Translations under genes and position numbers: made by a program
From: Geojedonia litorea
GTDB lineage: Bacteria > Bacteroidota > Bacteroidia > Flavobacteriales > Flavobacteriaceae
Length of the DNA: 64,000 bases
NCBI RefSeq assembly: GCF_042654525.1
Contig: NZ_JBHSGP010000008.1
Location: 124,001 to 188,000 of the forward strand
Direction: 5' to 3'
Shown here: positions 49,345 to 58,474 of the stretch, piece by piece
How positions within the stretch are numbered: position 1 is the first letter of the stretch
Layout: every line of letters starts with the position of its first letter
The notes under the pieces: model-generated
Seen by the model: only the letters and a program-made list of their open reading frames with translations
Database searches by the model: none
Told to the model about the DNA's origin: nothing

Positions 49345-49728
49345 CTACGGTTTAAGTTGATCAACAGCGGGCTTACTTTTTACTGTATCGTAAATAATAT
49401 GAAGCGACACAATTTTATCATCAGCGTCAAAGGTCATGACATCAACTACATCAAATTTCACCTTATTTTGATTAGCTAAAGTCCATTCATAATTAAAATA
49501 CAAAACAATACGTGCGGCGTTTGGTTCTACAAAAATGCCTAATAACTTAAGTTTTGAATTTGAAGTGTCTGCGCTTAAGGTTTTAAAGAATTCCTTTGCA
49601 GGCATGATACCATAAATTGGAGAATTGACGATGCCATCATCTGAAAAAAGAGCAACGATTTTATCAGTTTCGTTTCGTTCTAAATAGCTTAAATAGGCCT
49701 TTCCTATGTTTTGTAAGTTTGTATTCAT
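49345..49728 (-). CDS. NTF2-like (SnoaL-type) protein
   Basis: 127 residues, one cone-shaped NTF2 domain: start helix NIGKAYLSYLERNETDKIVA, then LFSDDGIVNSPIYGIMPAKEFF, and strands ARIVLYFNYEWTLANQNKV and FDVVDVMTFDADDKIVSLHI. No signal peptide. The family includes small-molecule isomerases and binding proteins; no catalytic residue can be named. Single gene on the - strand; its promoter faces the dnaN 3' end and its terminator. Confidence 0.8.
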   Translation of the reverse strand: MNTNLQNIGKAYLSYLERNETDKIVALFSDDGIVNSPIYGIMPAKEFFKTLSADTSNSKLKLLGIFVEPNAARIVLYFNYEWTLANQNKVKFDVVDVMTFDADDKIVSLHIIYDTVKSKPAVDQLKP

Positions 49729-49754
49729 AATTTCTCTACGCTTTTATTTTAAAT

Positions 49755-49789
49755 AACAAGGCCAATAGTTTTTTGCTATTGGCCTTGTT
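49755..49789 (-). terminator. dnaN terminator
   Basis: AACAAGGCCAATAG-TTTTTTG-CTATTGGCCTTGTT, a perfect 14-bp stem just after the dnaN stop on the - strand. T-richness after the stem on the - strand is moderate (TTATTT). Confidence 0.8.
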
Positions 49790-49809
49790 ATAACATTATT
49801 AAGAATGGT

Positions 49810-50928
49810 TTAATTATTCAACATGACCGGCATTACCAACATGGTTACGTGCTCACCTTCGTCGAGTCCGTCGCTAGGGGTTAAAATACCTGCTCTGTTA
49901 GGCAAACTCATTTCAAGTTTCACCTCGTCGGCATTAAGGTTATTCAACATTTCTGTTAAAAAACGAGAGTTAAAGCCAATTTGCATATCATCTCCTTGAT
50001 AATCACAAGTTAGACGCTCTTCGGCCTTATTGCTGTAATCAATATCTTCAGCAGAAATATTTAATTCGGCTCCTGCAATTTTTAGTCTAATTTGATGTGT
50101 GGTTTTATTTGAAAATATACTTACACGACGCACCGAATTTAAAAATTGAGTACGGTCAATGGTTAGTTTATTAGGATTCTCCTTTGGGATTACCGCTTCG
50201 TAATTAGGGTATTTTCCATCAATCAATCGGCACACTAATTCTGAATTGTCAAAAGTGAACTTTGCATTAGAATCGTTGTACTCAATGGTAACTTCATCAT
50301 CACTTGCTGCCAAAATACCTTTTAAAAGATTTAATGGCTTTTTAGGCATAATAAACTCGGCAACCTGATTGGCCGTTACATCTTCTCGCGTGTATTTAAC
50401 AAGTTTATGGGCGTCTGTGGCTACAAAGGTTAGGCTTTCTGTAGAAAACTGAAAAAACACGCCACTCATTACAGGACGCAAATCGTCGTTTCCGGCTGCA
50501 AATATGGTTTTGCTAATTGCTGTGGCCAAAATATCACCTGTAATTTTTGTAGTACTTGGATCCTCTAAAGCAACTGCTTTTGGAAACTCGTTACCATCAG
50601 CATAAGCCAAGGCATATTTACCATGATTGGAGCTGATTTCTACTGTATTGTTATCTTCAACCACAAAAGTTAAAGGTTGTTCTGGAAAGGTTTTTAGAGT
50701 ATCCAATAATAAGCGTGCAGGTAAGGCAATGCTTCCATTGCTATCACTTTCAACGTCAATGACTGAAGACATCGTGGTTTCTAAATCGCTTGCCGAGACT
50801 GTAAGTTTAGAATCGTTTAATTCAAAAAGGAAATTATCTAAAATTGGTAAGGTGTTTGAACTGTTAATCACACCACCCAAAATCTGTAATTGTTTTAGTA
50901 GATACGTACTTGATACTATAAACTTCAT
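49810..50928 (-). CDS. dnaN: DNA polymerase III beta subunit (sliding clamp)
   Basis: 372 residues, the normal length. Three clamp folds: MKFIVSSTYLLKQLQILGGVI at the N-terminus, DLETTMSSVIDVESDSNGSI, the middle part ATDAHKLVKYTRED and FIMPKKPLNLLKGIL, and the C-terminus with SRFLTEMLNNLNADEVKLEM and HVTMLVMPVML. The ring-shaped dimer holds the polymerase on DNA during replication. It is monocistronic here and the marker of core chromosome to the right of the metal island; no dnaA is nearby, so it is not at the replication origin as in other phyla. Confidence 0.97.
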   Translation of the reverse strand: MKFIVSSTYLLKQLQILGGVINSSNTLPILDNFLFELNDSKLTVSASDLETTMSSVIDVESDSNGSIALPARLLLDTLKTFPEQPLTFVVEDNNTVEISSNHGKYALAYADGNEFPKAVALEDPSTTKITGDILATAISKTIFAAGNDDLRPVMSGVFFQFSTESLTFVATDAHKLVKYTREDVTANQVAEFIMPKKPLNLLKGILAASDDEVTIEYNDSNAKFTFDNSELVCRLIDGKYPNYEAVIPKENPNKLTIDRTQFLNSVRRVSIFSNKTTHQIRLKIAGAELNISAEDIDYSNKAEERLTCDYQGDDMQIGFNSRFLTEMLNNLNADEVKLEMSLPNRAGILTPSDGLDEGEHVTMLVMPVMLNN

Positions 50929-51018
50929 GTATGTTTTTTTATAATCTTAATGGTCTTTAATCGTCTTACAAATATATCTTAAACCTATTGGTTTATAAAA
51001 CAAACTTATTAACAACTT

Positions 51019-52689
51019 TTAAGTGTATTTACGCTTTCTTATGTAATTGAACACAAAACCAAATAGTGCTAATAATACGAGTGGTAATGCGATATTTATG
51101 AGTTGCCAACGCCCTTTTTGGGCACTTACTTTTTGGGTGTCCAAAAATGCAATTGCCACTTCTTTGGTTCTAATGTTTATAAGTCCGTCATCATTTAAAA
51201 GGTAATTTACGGCATTTTCCAGAAACTCCTTGTTGCCAAAACGCTGTCCTGTCCAACGGTCGAAGCCTAGTTCTTGAGGTTGACCTCTTACCACATCATT
51301 TTTGATGATATCACCATCAGCGATAACAATCATTTTGGTGGGCACACTGGTGTTTTTTTCTTCTGAAACTTGAAAAGGTTTTATACGATTGTTATATACC
51401 GATGTAAATTCACCTTCTAATAATACCGCTAAAGTTTGGGGACCTTTATTGAAGAGTTCCGGATTTGGATCTTGTGTTACAATATCCAGACTAATATCTT
51501 TAGGTACACCTTCTAGTTTTGACAGCTGTGAACTGCGTAACAATACTGTTTTTTCTACCTCATTTTTTAAGGTGTCTATCTGACTGCTAAAATCGAATTT
51601 TATAAGATTGAGATTATTAGAAATAGGATGGTTAGGATTGCTCGCTGCTAATGGTGAATAGGGCCATTGAATAGGTTGAAACTGGGCATTACTTCCTTCA
51701 CCAATGGCTAAAGTAATAGGTGCCGAATACATGTCGGCAACAATAACAGGGTTAATACGCAAACCGTATTTAAAGAAAAAGTCGTTTAAATTTAAATCTC
51801 GCATAATAGCGACTGCGCGTCCAGAATCATTCATTAAACTGTCCTTATCCATAACCACCGCTTCGGTAAGCCATAGACTTTTACCACCATTCATGGTAAA
51901 TTGATCCAACACCAATTTTTCTTCTTCTGTAAAGGCAATACTTGGTTTTGCCGAAATTATTAAATCATATTTTTTAAGTTGATCCAGTACACGTTGCGGG
52001 TGCTTGGCGACACTATCCAAGGTAAACGGCGCAATATTATAGTGCTCTCTTATGGTTTTTAAAAAATCGGCAATATAGAGGTCGTTTAATTGTCCGTTGC
52101 CTTTTAAAATGGCGATGGTCTTATCTTTAGAGCTTACTAATTTTTTAAACCCTTCGGCAAAGGCATATTCCAAATGTTGTATAGAATTAGTGATTAATTC
52201 TTGTTCAGTAGCTCCAATTTTATTTTTAAGAAGTGGAATGGTAACTGTTTGCTCATTGTAGCTTGCCAATGCCCAAGGAAACACCAATTCTTGTGTTGAC
52301 TTTCCGCTTTCTTTTACTGTGATCTGAAATGGTTGCAAACCACGTTGGGATAATTGTTGAATATTGCGATCTCGATTAGTTTCATCGGCCAAAGGATCGA
52401 TATAATTGATAATGATATTAGGGTTATAAAGCGAAAATTCCTCTAACAACTGTTGGGTTTCAGTTTTAAGTCGTCTAAATTCTGAAGGAAAATCACCTTC
52501 CAAAAACACATCTACAATTAATGGTGAATCAACGCTGTCTATGGTGTGCAAAGCGGCTTGAGACAATGTATAACGATGATCTTGCGTAAGGTCAAAACGT
52601 TTATAGACCTTGTTTCCAATGACATTAATAATGACTAATGCTACTATAAGCACCAAAAATCGAATACGCTTTGATCTAATTTTCATCAT
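51019..52689 (-). CDS. gldG: Gliding motility ABC-transporter component GldG
   Basis: 556 residues from the Met at 52689; ATG 52707 would overlap the previous gene by more, and the ATGATG at 52689/52686 is better placed. N-terminal membrane helix (FLVLIVALVIINVIGNKVY), then the periplasmic GldG/IFT52-like region with RFDLTQDHRYTLSQAALHTI, SVDSPLIVDVFLEGDFPSEF, and a last helix (LINIALPLVLLALFGFVFNYI). With GldF and GldA it forms an ABC transporter required for gliding in Flavobacterium johnsoniae. The small gene of unknown function at 52676 separates it from gldF. Confidence 0.92.
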   Translation of the reverse strand: MMKIRSKRIRFLVLIVALVIINVIGNKVYKRFDLTQDHRYTLSQAALHTIDSVDSPLIVDVFLEGDFPSEFRRLKTETQQLLEEFSLYNPNIIINYIDPLADETNRDRNIQQLSQRGLQPFQITVKESGKSTQELVFPWALASYNEQTVTIPLLKNKIGATEQELITNSIQHLEYAFAEGFKKLVSSKDKTIAILKGNGQLNDLYIADFLKTIREHYNIAPFTLDSVAKHPQRVLDQLKKYDLIISAKPSIAFTEEEKLVLDQFTMNGGKSLWLTEAVVMDKDSLMNDSGRAVAIMRDLNLNDFFFKYGLRINPVIVADMYSAPITLAIGEGSNAQFQPIQWPYSPLAASNPNHPISNNLNLIKFDFSSQIDTLKNEVEKTVLLRSSQLSKLEGVPKDISLDIVTQDPNPELFNKGPQTLAVLLEGEFTSVYNNRIKPFQVSEEKNTSVPTKMIVIADGDIIKNDVVRGQPQELGFDRWTGQRFGNKEFLENAVNYLLNDDGLINIRTKEVAIAFLDTQKVSAQKGRWQLINIALPLVLLALFGFVFNYIRKRKYT

Positions 52690-53170
52690 CAAATTTAATT
52701 TCTTCATTAAAGGTTTCGATGACTGCTACTTCATTGTTTTTAAAAATGATGGTCATACATTCCTTTTTAGTATTAAAGGCTCCTGGAAGCATTCCTAAAC
52801 TATAATTCCAATAGTCTGGATCATGGTCTTTTCTTTCCTCATTCCAACTTAACCACTCGTAGTTACCCAAGTAGTGTTGTATTTCAGATTTGGTTAAGCC
52901 AATTAAAGTATCAGACGACAGTATGTTTTTAGTCATCTCATAGCGCAAAGCAGGCTTTTCTCGCCATACTTCGGCATCAAAATATTTTTGGTGGTGGTAA
53001 CTACTAAAGACATTTATTAATGGATAGAAAATATAGAAATACACTATAGGAGTCAGTACAAGAGTCACTAAAATACTTAACCATTTGCGTTTGTCAATTG
53101 TTTTTATAAACAAGAACAATAGCACAAAAATGCCTATATTAAAAATAACAAGTGCAGGTGTAATAATCAT
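52676..53170 (-). CDS. Uncharacterised membrane protein between gldF and gldG
   Basis: 164 residues: two membrane helices (VIFNIGIFVLLFLFIKTI, WLSILVTLVLTPIVYFYIFY), then a soluble domain with KNILSSDTLIGLTKSEIQHY, LGNYEWLSWNEERKDHDPDY and SLGMLPGAFNTKKECMTIIF. The last part resembles small SmpA/BamE-like domains in outline (LIGLTKSEIQHYLG), a weak similarity. The start is 1 nt after the gldF stop and the end overlaps the gldG start, so all three are translationally linked. Its position suggests a helper of the Gld ABC transporter, or an insertion. Confidence 0.7.
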   Translation of the reverse strand: MIITPALVIFNIGIFVLLFLFIKTIDKRKWLSILVTLVLTPIVYFYIFYPLINVFSSYHHQKYFDAEVWREKPALRYEMTKNILSSDTLIGLTKSEIQHYLGNYEWLSWNEERKDHDPDYWNYSLGMLPGAFNTKKECMTIIFKNNEVAVIETFNEEIKFDDEN

Positions 53171-53171
53171 A

Positions 53172-53894
53172 TTACTGTTTTTTTAGCTTTAATTGGGTTA
53201 AAATCACAAACACAGTGGTCACACTTAAAAAATAGAGTATATCCCGAGTATCTATAACACCGCGACTCATACTTTTATAATGCCATTCCATTCCTAATTT
53301 TTCAATAGGTATTGCACTTCCAAAAATATTATAATTTGATAGCCCTTCAAATCCAAAATAGATGAGAAAACATAGCAACACAGCGCCAATAAATGCCACA
53401 ATCTGATTATCGGTTAAAATAGACGCAAATACACCTATAGCTGTATAAGTCGCTGCTAAAAACATTAAACCAAGGTAAGATCCCAAAATACTACCTGTAT
53501 CCAAATTTCCTTCAGGGTTACCTAATTTATAAATTGTAAACACATAAAGTAAAGATGGGAGCAAGGCCATCAGCACCAAAATTAGAGCTCCAAAATATTT
53601 TCCTAGGACAATTTGTAAATGATTAATGGGTTTGGTTACTAATAATTCTAAAGTGCCTTGCTTGGTTTCGTCCGAAAAACTGCGCATAGTCACCGCTGGA
53701 ATTAAAAACACAAAAATCCATGGTGCGAACATGAAAAAAGCAGAAAGATCGGCAAAGCCATTATCAAGAATATTAAAATCGCCTTTAAAAACCCACAGAA
53801 ATAGGCCATTGAGAACTAAAAATACAGCAATGACTAAATAGCCTATTGTAGTGGCGAAAAAACTATTGATTTCTTTTTTAAGAATTGAAAACAT
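53172..53894 (-). CDS. gldF: Gliding motility ABC-transporter permease GldF
   Basis: 240 residues, six membrane helices as in ABC-2 permeases: start MFSILKKEINSFFATTIGYL, FFMFAPWIFVFLIPAVTMRS followed by the conserved FSDETKQGTLELLVTKPI coupling loop, and YFGALILVLMALLPSLLYVF. It forms the membrane channel of the GldAFG transporter. First gene of the three-gene operon; a leader of about 50 bp separates it from the monooxygenase-like gene. Confidence 0.93.
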   Translation of the reverse strand: MFSILKKEINSFFATTIGYLVIAVFLVLNGLFLWVFKGDFNILDNGFADLSAFFMFAPWIFVFLIPAVTMRSFSDETKQGTLELLVTKPINHLQIVLGKYFGALILVLMALLPSLLYVFTIYKLGNPEGNLDTGSILGSYLGLMFLAATYTAIGVFASILTDNQIVAFIGAVLLCFLIYFGFEGLSNYNIFGSAIPIEKLGMEWHYKSMSRGVIDTRDILYFLSVTTVFVILTQLKLKKQ

Positions 53895-53950
53895 TTCTAT
53901 TTAAAATTAATGTTATCCTTCACTTTAAGAAGGCTGATAACTGCAAAAAT

Positions 53951-54247
53951 TTATTGTAAACTCACTAGTTTATCGACACTCCATGCTTCTGGAGGGGCAT
54001 TAAACATGGGTTTTGTCTTTGACCAAACGCTTTTAAAGAGTTCAGATTGTCTGTAATTTTCCAAATCGCTTTCGCTGTTCCAAAAACTATAAGTGAAAAA
54101 CACATTACTATCCGTCTTATCTCGATATAATTCCAAAAACTCGCAGCCTTTAAAAGCCCTGATCTGTAATTTATACGTTTCAAAATTTGAAAGGAATTCT
54201 TCAATTTTAGAAGGTTCAAAACTCATTTTTACTAGACGTACAAACAT
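53951..54247 (-). CDS. Antibiotic biosynthesis monooxygenase-like protein
   Basis: 98 residues, a single ABM (dimeric alpha-beta barrel) domain: FVRLVKMSFEPSKIEEFLSN, IRAFKGCEFLELYRDKTD, VFFTYSFWNSESDLENYRQS, and the end AWSVDKLVSL. Such proteins include quinol and haem-degrading monooxygenases; catalytic residues cannot be assigned. It lies 37 bp after the SAM hydrolase gene and may be co-transcribed with it. Confidence 0.82.
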   Translation of the reverse strand: MFVRLVKMSFEPSKIEEFLSNFETYKLQIRAFKGCEFLELYRDKTDSNVFFTYSFWNSESDLENYRQSELFKSVWSKTKPMFNAPPEAWSVDKLVSLQ

Positions 54248-54284
54248 AAAGATTTTTTATTTTATTCATTAGAACGCAGAAACG

Positions 54285-55121
54285 CTATATTTTATCAAAA
54301 TTCACAGTTACTGTGTCTCTCATTTTAAGGCCTAATAGGGTAGAAGCACTACCTACGTTGGCATTATCACTTTTATAGATGGCGATTTCTAAATAATCGG
54401 ATGAATTAAATACGACCATGCGTTTTCCGTCGTCGTAACGTTTTTCTTCTGGGATATCAAAGTTAATGGCTTCACTGTATTTATTAAAGATTTCCTTAAA
54501 CTTATAATTACGAGCTGAAATTTCAAAACCTCTAGTTTTTTGTATAGATTCAAAAAATTTGCGTTTAATATTAGTGATGACGTTGCCGTAATTATCGATA
54601 TAAATTACACTACCAATAATTTGTGTCTGTTCGTCATTAACAAATGGGATAAGGTTCTTAATTGGTTTAATGGTGTCAATAACCTTACCTATAACTTCAA
54701 GAGTACCACCTCTGGCAATATGGCAAGCCACTTTTACAAAAACATCAAGAACCGGAAAACTGGTAGCAATTTTATCATGAATGTTAATTTCAACAATCTT
54801 TTCGGGCGTAATTTCAGAACAAATCATGCTCATAATCCCATTGTTGGCACAAACAAAGTAGTGATCGTCTAGTTTGACTGCAATATGTTTGTTTTCGGGG
54901 TTGAGTTCAGAATCAATGCCAATAAGATGAATGGTCCCTTTTGGAAAACTTCTATATGCATTTTGGATAATATATGCTGCCTCTGGCACATTGAATGGGG
55001 AAACCGAATGTGAGATATCAACAATTTTTACTTCAGGGAGTTCAGTGTAAATAGCACCTTTTGTTGCGCCAACAAAATGATCTTTCTCCCCAAAATCAGT
55101 AGTTAAAGTAATTATGGCCAT
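54285..55121 (-). CDS. S-adenosyl-L-methionine hydrolase (adenosine-forming)
   Basis: 278 residues of the DUF62/SAM hydroxide adenosyltransferase family (related to fluorinase): start MAIITLTTDFGEKDHFVGAT, VDISHSVSPFNVPEAAYII with the Asp/His region of the active site, PENKHIAVKLDDHYFVCANN (Asn-Asn of the substrate site), and IYIDNYGNVITNIKR with the DxxGN that contacts adenosine. It converts SAM and water to adenosine and methionine in the cytosol. No halide-specific insertion is seen, so a hydrolase and not a chlorinase. It is divergent from phoH. Confidence 0.87.
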   Translation of the reverse strand: MAIITLTTDFGEKDHFVGATKGAIYTELPEVKIVDISHSVSPFNVPEAAYIIQNAYRSFPKGTIHLIGIDSELNPENKHIAVKLDDHYFVCANNGIMSMICSEITPEKIVEINIHDKIATSFPVLDVFVKVACHIARGGTLEVIGKVIDTIKPIKNLIPFVNDEQTQIIGSVIYIDNYGNVITNIKRKFFESIQKTRGFEISARNYKFKEIFNKYSEAINFDIPEEKRYDDGKRMVVFNSSDYLEIAIYKSDNANVGSASTLLGLKMRDTVTVNFDKI

Positions 55122-55331
55122 GAACTAATTGTTGATAATTTTTTATCTATGGTTTATTAAATTTATGTAGATTTCATCTGTTAAAAACTATTGAAATTAA
55201 ATCGCGAACTTGATGGGTTCGAATAAACTTTTTCAATTAGATTTGTAATATCAAGTTGAAAAATGTTTCGTTTTAAATCAACACAAAACTAATAAAACAA
55301 AACAGATTAATGTATTAAATCCTTACAGCTT

Positions 55332-56285
55332 TTGAATGAACTTATTATTGAATTAGAAGAAATCGCACCAAAAGAGTTTTTTGGAGCACAAAACGTCAAC
55401 ATTGAACTTCTAAAAACACATTTCCCGAAATTAAAAATAGTGGCTAGAGGTACTAAAATAAAGGCCTATGGCGATGAAGATCAACTCGAGGAATTCGATA
55501 GAAGAATGACCATGCTCATGGGGCATTTCGGCAAATACAACAAGATAGATGAAAATGCTATTGAACGTGTACTTACTAGTGCTAGTAGCGCCGATTATAC
55601 AACCTCCGACCAAAGTGGAGAAGTGATTGTTCATGGTGTAGGGGGTAAATTAATCAAAGCTCAAACTGTTAATCAGCGTCGTTTAGTTGAAAGTATTCGT
55701 CAAAACGATATGGTGTTTGCCATTGGCCCAGCCGGAACAGGTAAAACGTATACAGGTGTTGCCTTGGCTGTAAGAGCATTGAAAAATAAGGAAGTTAAAC
55801 GAATCATATTAACCCGCCCAGCCGTTGAAGCTGGCGAGAATTTAGGATTTCTGCCTGGTGATTTAAAAGAAAAACTAGATCCCTACATGCAACCGTTGTA
55901 TGACGCATTGCGGGATATGATTCCTGCTGAAAAATTAGCCATGCTAATAGAAAATGGAACCATTCAAATCGCACCTTTAGCCTTTATGCGGGGTCGTACT
56001 TTAGATCATGCTTTTGTTATTTTGGATGAAGGCCAAAATACCACTCATAACCAAATGAAAATGTTCCTGACCCGTATGGGGAAGAACGCCAAGTTTTTAC
56101 TTACCGGTGATCCGGGACAAATTGATTTACCACGACGTACCATATCAGGACTAAAAGAAGCCTTGTTGATTTTGAAGAATGTTGAAGGGGTTGGAATGGT
56201 CTTTTTAGATGATAAGGATGTGATTCGACATAAGTTGGTTAAAAAAGTAATTGAAGCTTATAAAAGTATAGAGAATAGAGAGTAA
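55332..56285 (+). CDS. phoH: PhoH family protein (PhoH-like ATPase)
   Basis: 317 residues with a probable TTG start at 55332 (the only in-frame start that keeps the conserved beginning NELIIELEEIAPKEFFGAQN; the ATG at 55337 is out of frame). KH-like N-terminus, then the helicase-like core with Walker A in AIGPAGTGKTYTGVALAVRA, LTRPAVEAGENLGFLPGDLK, Walker B in AFVILDEGQNTTHNQM, and LTGDPGQIDLPRRTISG. PhoH proteins are ATP-dependent RNA-related factors, often beside ybeY; ybeY is not here. It lies 53 bp upstream of purC. Confidence 0.92.
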   Translation: MNELIIELEEIAPKEFFGAQNVNIELLKTHFPKLKIVARGTKIKAYGDEDQLEEFDRRMTMLMGHFGKYNKIDENAIERVLTSASSADYTTSDQSGEVIVHGVGGKLIKAQTVNQRRLVESIRQNDMVFAIGPAGTGKTYTGVALAVRALKNKEVKRIILTRPAVEAGENLGFLPGDLKEKLDPYMQPLYDALRDMIPAEKLAMLIENGTIQIAPLAFMRGRTLDHAFVILDEGQNTTHNQMKMFLTRMGKNAKFLLTGDPGQIDLPRRTISGLKEALLILKNVEGVGMVFLDDKDVIRHKLVKKVIEAYKSIENRE

Positions 56286-56338
56286 GGCGTTCAAAGCCTG
56301 CAAAAGCGGTTAGCCGCAAATCTAAAAGTAGAGAATTC

Positions 56339-57304
56339 GTGATAAAGACTAAAAATACCATTATAGATACTAATTTTAATTTTCCAGGCCAAAAAAGTGT
56401 TTATAAAGGAAAAGTAAGGGAGGTTTACACTATTAATGATGACCTGTTGGTCATGATTGCTACCGATCGTTTGTCGGCATTTGATGTGGTTATGCCAAAA
56501 GGCATTCCTTATAAAGGACAAATCCTTAATCAAATTGCCACTAAATTTATGGCTCAAACCGAAGATTTAGTGCCAAATTGGTTATTGGCGACTCCAGATC
56601 CTAATGTAGCCATTGGGCATTTATGTGAGCCATTTAAAGTGGAAATGGTTATCAGAGGCTTCTTGTCAGGTCATGCTGCACGCGAATACAAAGTTGGTAA
56701 GCGTATGTTATGTGGTGTAGTTATGCCAGAAGGAATGAAGGAGAATGATAAGTTTCCTCAACCCATTATAACACCGGCAACTAAAGCCGAAATGGGAGCA
56801 CATGATGAAGACATATCTCGTGATGACATTTTAAAACGAGGAATTGTTTCTGAAGCGGATTATGAAATTCTAGAAGATTATACACGAAAACTATTTCAAA
56901 GAGGAACAGAAATTGCCAAATCTAGAGGATTGATTCTAGTCGATACTAAATATGAATTTGGCAAAACCAAGGACGGAAAGATTGTTTTAATTGATGAGAT
57001 ACACACTCCTGACTCCTCACGCTATTTCTATGCAGACGGGTATCAGGAACGTCAAGATAAGGGTGAAGCCCAAAAACAATTATCTAAAGAATTTGTACGA
57101 CAATGGTTAATTAGCAATAATTTTCAAGGTTTGGAAGGGCAAACCGTTCCAGAGATGAGCGATACCTATATTGAAACCGTAAGCGAACGCTATATTGAAC
57201 TCTACGAAAACATTATGGGAGAGCCGTTTGTCAAAGCTGATGTGAGTGCAATCCATACCAGGATTGAACGCAATGTACTTCGATTTTTGAAGGCGCATTA
57301 TTAA
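56339..57304 (+). CDS. purC: Phosphoribosylaminoimidazole-succinocarboxamide synthase
   Basis: 321 residues, the longer SAICAR synthase form found in Bacteroidetes. Start GTG 56339 (MIKTKNTIIDTNFNFPGQK). Motifs: YKGKVREVYTINDDLLVMIA, TDRLSAFDVVMPKGIPYKGQ, EMVIRGFLSGHAAREYKVGK, LILVDTKYEFGKTKDGKIVL and DEIHTPDSSRYF. It joins CAIR and aspartate with ATP in purine synthesis. Downstream, a converging acyltransferase gene begins 42 bp after its stop. Confidence 0.95.
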   Translation: MIKTKNTIIDTNFNFPGQKSVYKGKVREVYTINDDLLVMIATDRLSAFDVVMPKGIPYKGQILNQIATKFMAQTEDLVPNWLLATPDPNVAIGHLCEPFKVEMVIRGFLSGHAAREYKVGKRMLCGVVMPEGMKENDKFPQPIITPATKAEMGAHDEDISRDDILKRGIVSEADYEILEDYTRKLFQRGTEIAKSRGLILVDTKYEFGKTKDGKIVLIDEIHTPDSSRYFYADGYQERQDKGEAQKQLSKEFVRQWLISNNFQGLEGQTVPEMSDTYIETVSERYIELYENIMGEPFVKADVSAIHTRIERNVLRFLKAHY

Positions 57305-57346
57305 ATGAAGTTTTCATTTAAAGTAAAGTCGTTGGATTAAAAAAGT

Positions 57347-58417
57347 TTAGCCACCAACGATCATTCGTGAATACTTTCCAAATACATGCTGAAACAACTT
57401 TACAACCATCCAACTAATCACAATGGCGCCGATCAGCAAAACAAAGGACCCAAGCATTACCATTAAGGGTTTTGTTTCGTCCCATTTCAAAAGCGGTCTT
57501 AATAAAGGTAGAAGCGCATAGACCAAAAATCCATGCATAAAATAGATGGAGAATGAATCGTTGGCTATGCCATTGAGCCATTTAGGGTGTTTTTCGTTTA
57601 ATTGTTTAAAACCAAAAATCACCAAAACTGCTAAACCTAATTTTTGAATGTAAAATAAGGATTCCTTCAATGAAATAAAGCCTAGCAAATCAATTTGAGC
57701 CATGTATATATAAAAAAGTAAGGCCGAAGTCATAAGCGTACAGGTCCAAAGTAACAAGCGATTTTGTTTTACCCAATGCATCGTTTCATCCAGATATGTC
57801 CCTATGAACATCCCTAGAGCATAAGCTCCTGTGAAATATAACATGGTTTCAAATTCTAGAATATAGTCCTGCGCCATTTGAATTCGTGAGACCACCAATG
57901 GAAGTAGTATAACCAACAGGAATATGAATCTTGTAATGGTATTGGTTTTTAATAAATAGTCTAAAACAGGTGTAACTGCATATAAAAAGAACAATACTGG
58001 AATATACCAAAGCACAAAACTAGCTTTGCCATAAATGAGATTTATGAAGACTTCATAAAAATAGCTTAAAATCCAAAGGCCTTCATCAGACTCAATTTTA
58101 AATGCGGTAAATACCAATGTAAAAAAAAGATAGGGTAATAGGATGAATTTTAGCTTACTTCTATAAAAATTAAGTAAACCTCGAGATGCCAATATTTTTG
58201 TATACAAGAGTCCTGAAATCAAAGCAAAATACAAGGTGCTATCATGAAAAAGCACTTCATTGATGATGATGATAGGATGGCTTTCATCATAAGTGTCATA
58301 AGCACCATAAAATGCTGCACCAACGGCATGAATCATCACAATCATGATTATAGCAAAGCCTCTAAAGCTATGTAAATAACCTATAAATTCGGTTCTATGT
58401 TGGGGTTTGTTGGTCAA
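57347..58417 (-). CDS. Membrane acyltransferase (acyltransferase 3 family)
   Basis: 356 residues with about ten membrane helices. The family signature is YLHSFRGFAIIMIVMIHAVG (with the conserved Arg and the His of the MIHA motif), FALISGLLYTKILASRGLLN, and ASFVLWYIPVLFFLYAVTPVL. Acyltransferase-3 proteins acetylate or acylate sugars of envelope polysaccharides in the membrane (OafA-like). The acceptor is unknown. The similarly oriented gene at 58475 also encodes an acyltransferase-type membrane protein; the two may act on the same envelope glycan. ATG at 58417 chosen. Confidence 0.85.
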   Translation of the reverse strand: MTNKPQHRTEFIGYLHSFRGFAIIMIVMIHAVGAAFYGAYDTYDESHPIIIINEVLFHDSTLYFALISGLLYTKILASRGLLNFYRSKLKFILLPYLFFTLVFTAFKIESDEGLWILSYFYEVFINLIYGKASFVLWYIPVLFFLYAVTPVLDYLLKTNTITRFIFLLVILLPLVVSRIQMAQDYILEFETMLYFTGAYALGMFIGTYLDETMHWVKQNRLLLWTCTLMTSALLFYIYMAQIDLLGFISLKESLFYIQKLGLAVLVIFGFKQLNEKHPKWLNGIANDSFSIYFMHGFLVYALLPLLRPLLKWDETKPLMVMLGSFVLLIGAIVISWMVVKLFQHVFGKYSRMIVGG

Positions 58418-58474
58418 TGGTTATAGATAGTAAGGTAGTAAACTAAGGTAACTTTCAATCATCAGTAATATCGT

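Noticed and set aside
54540..54872. 110-codon + strand frame inside the SAM hydrolase gene
   Set aside because: Asn-rich antisense shadow of a clearly recognised gene.
55200..55240. tRNA-like GGTTCGAAT sequence near 55215
   Set aside because: No acceptor stem or anticodon arm can be formed around it; no other tRNA was found in the window.
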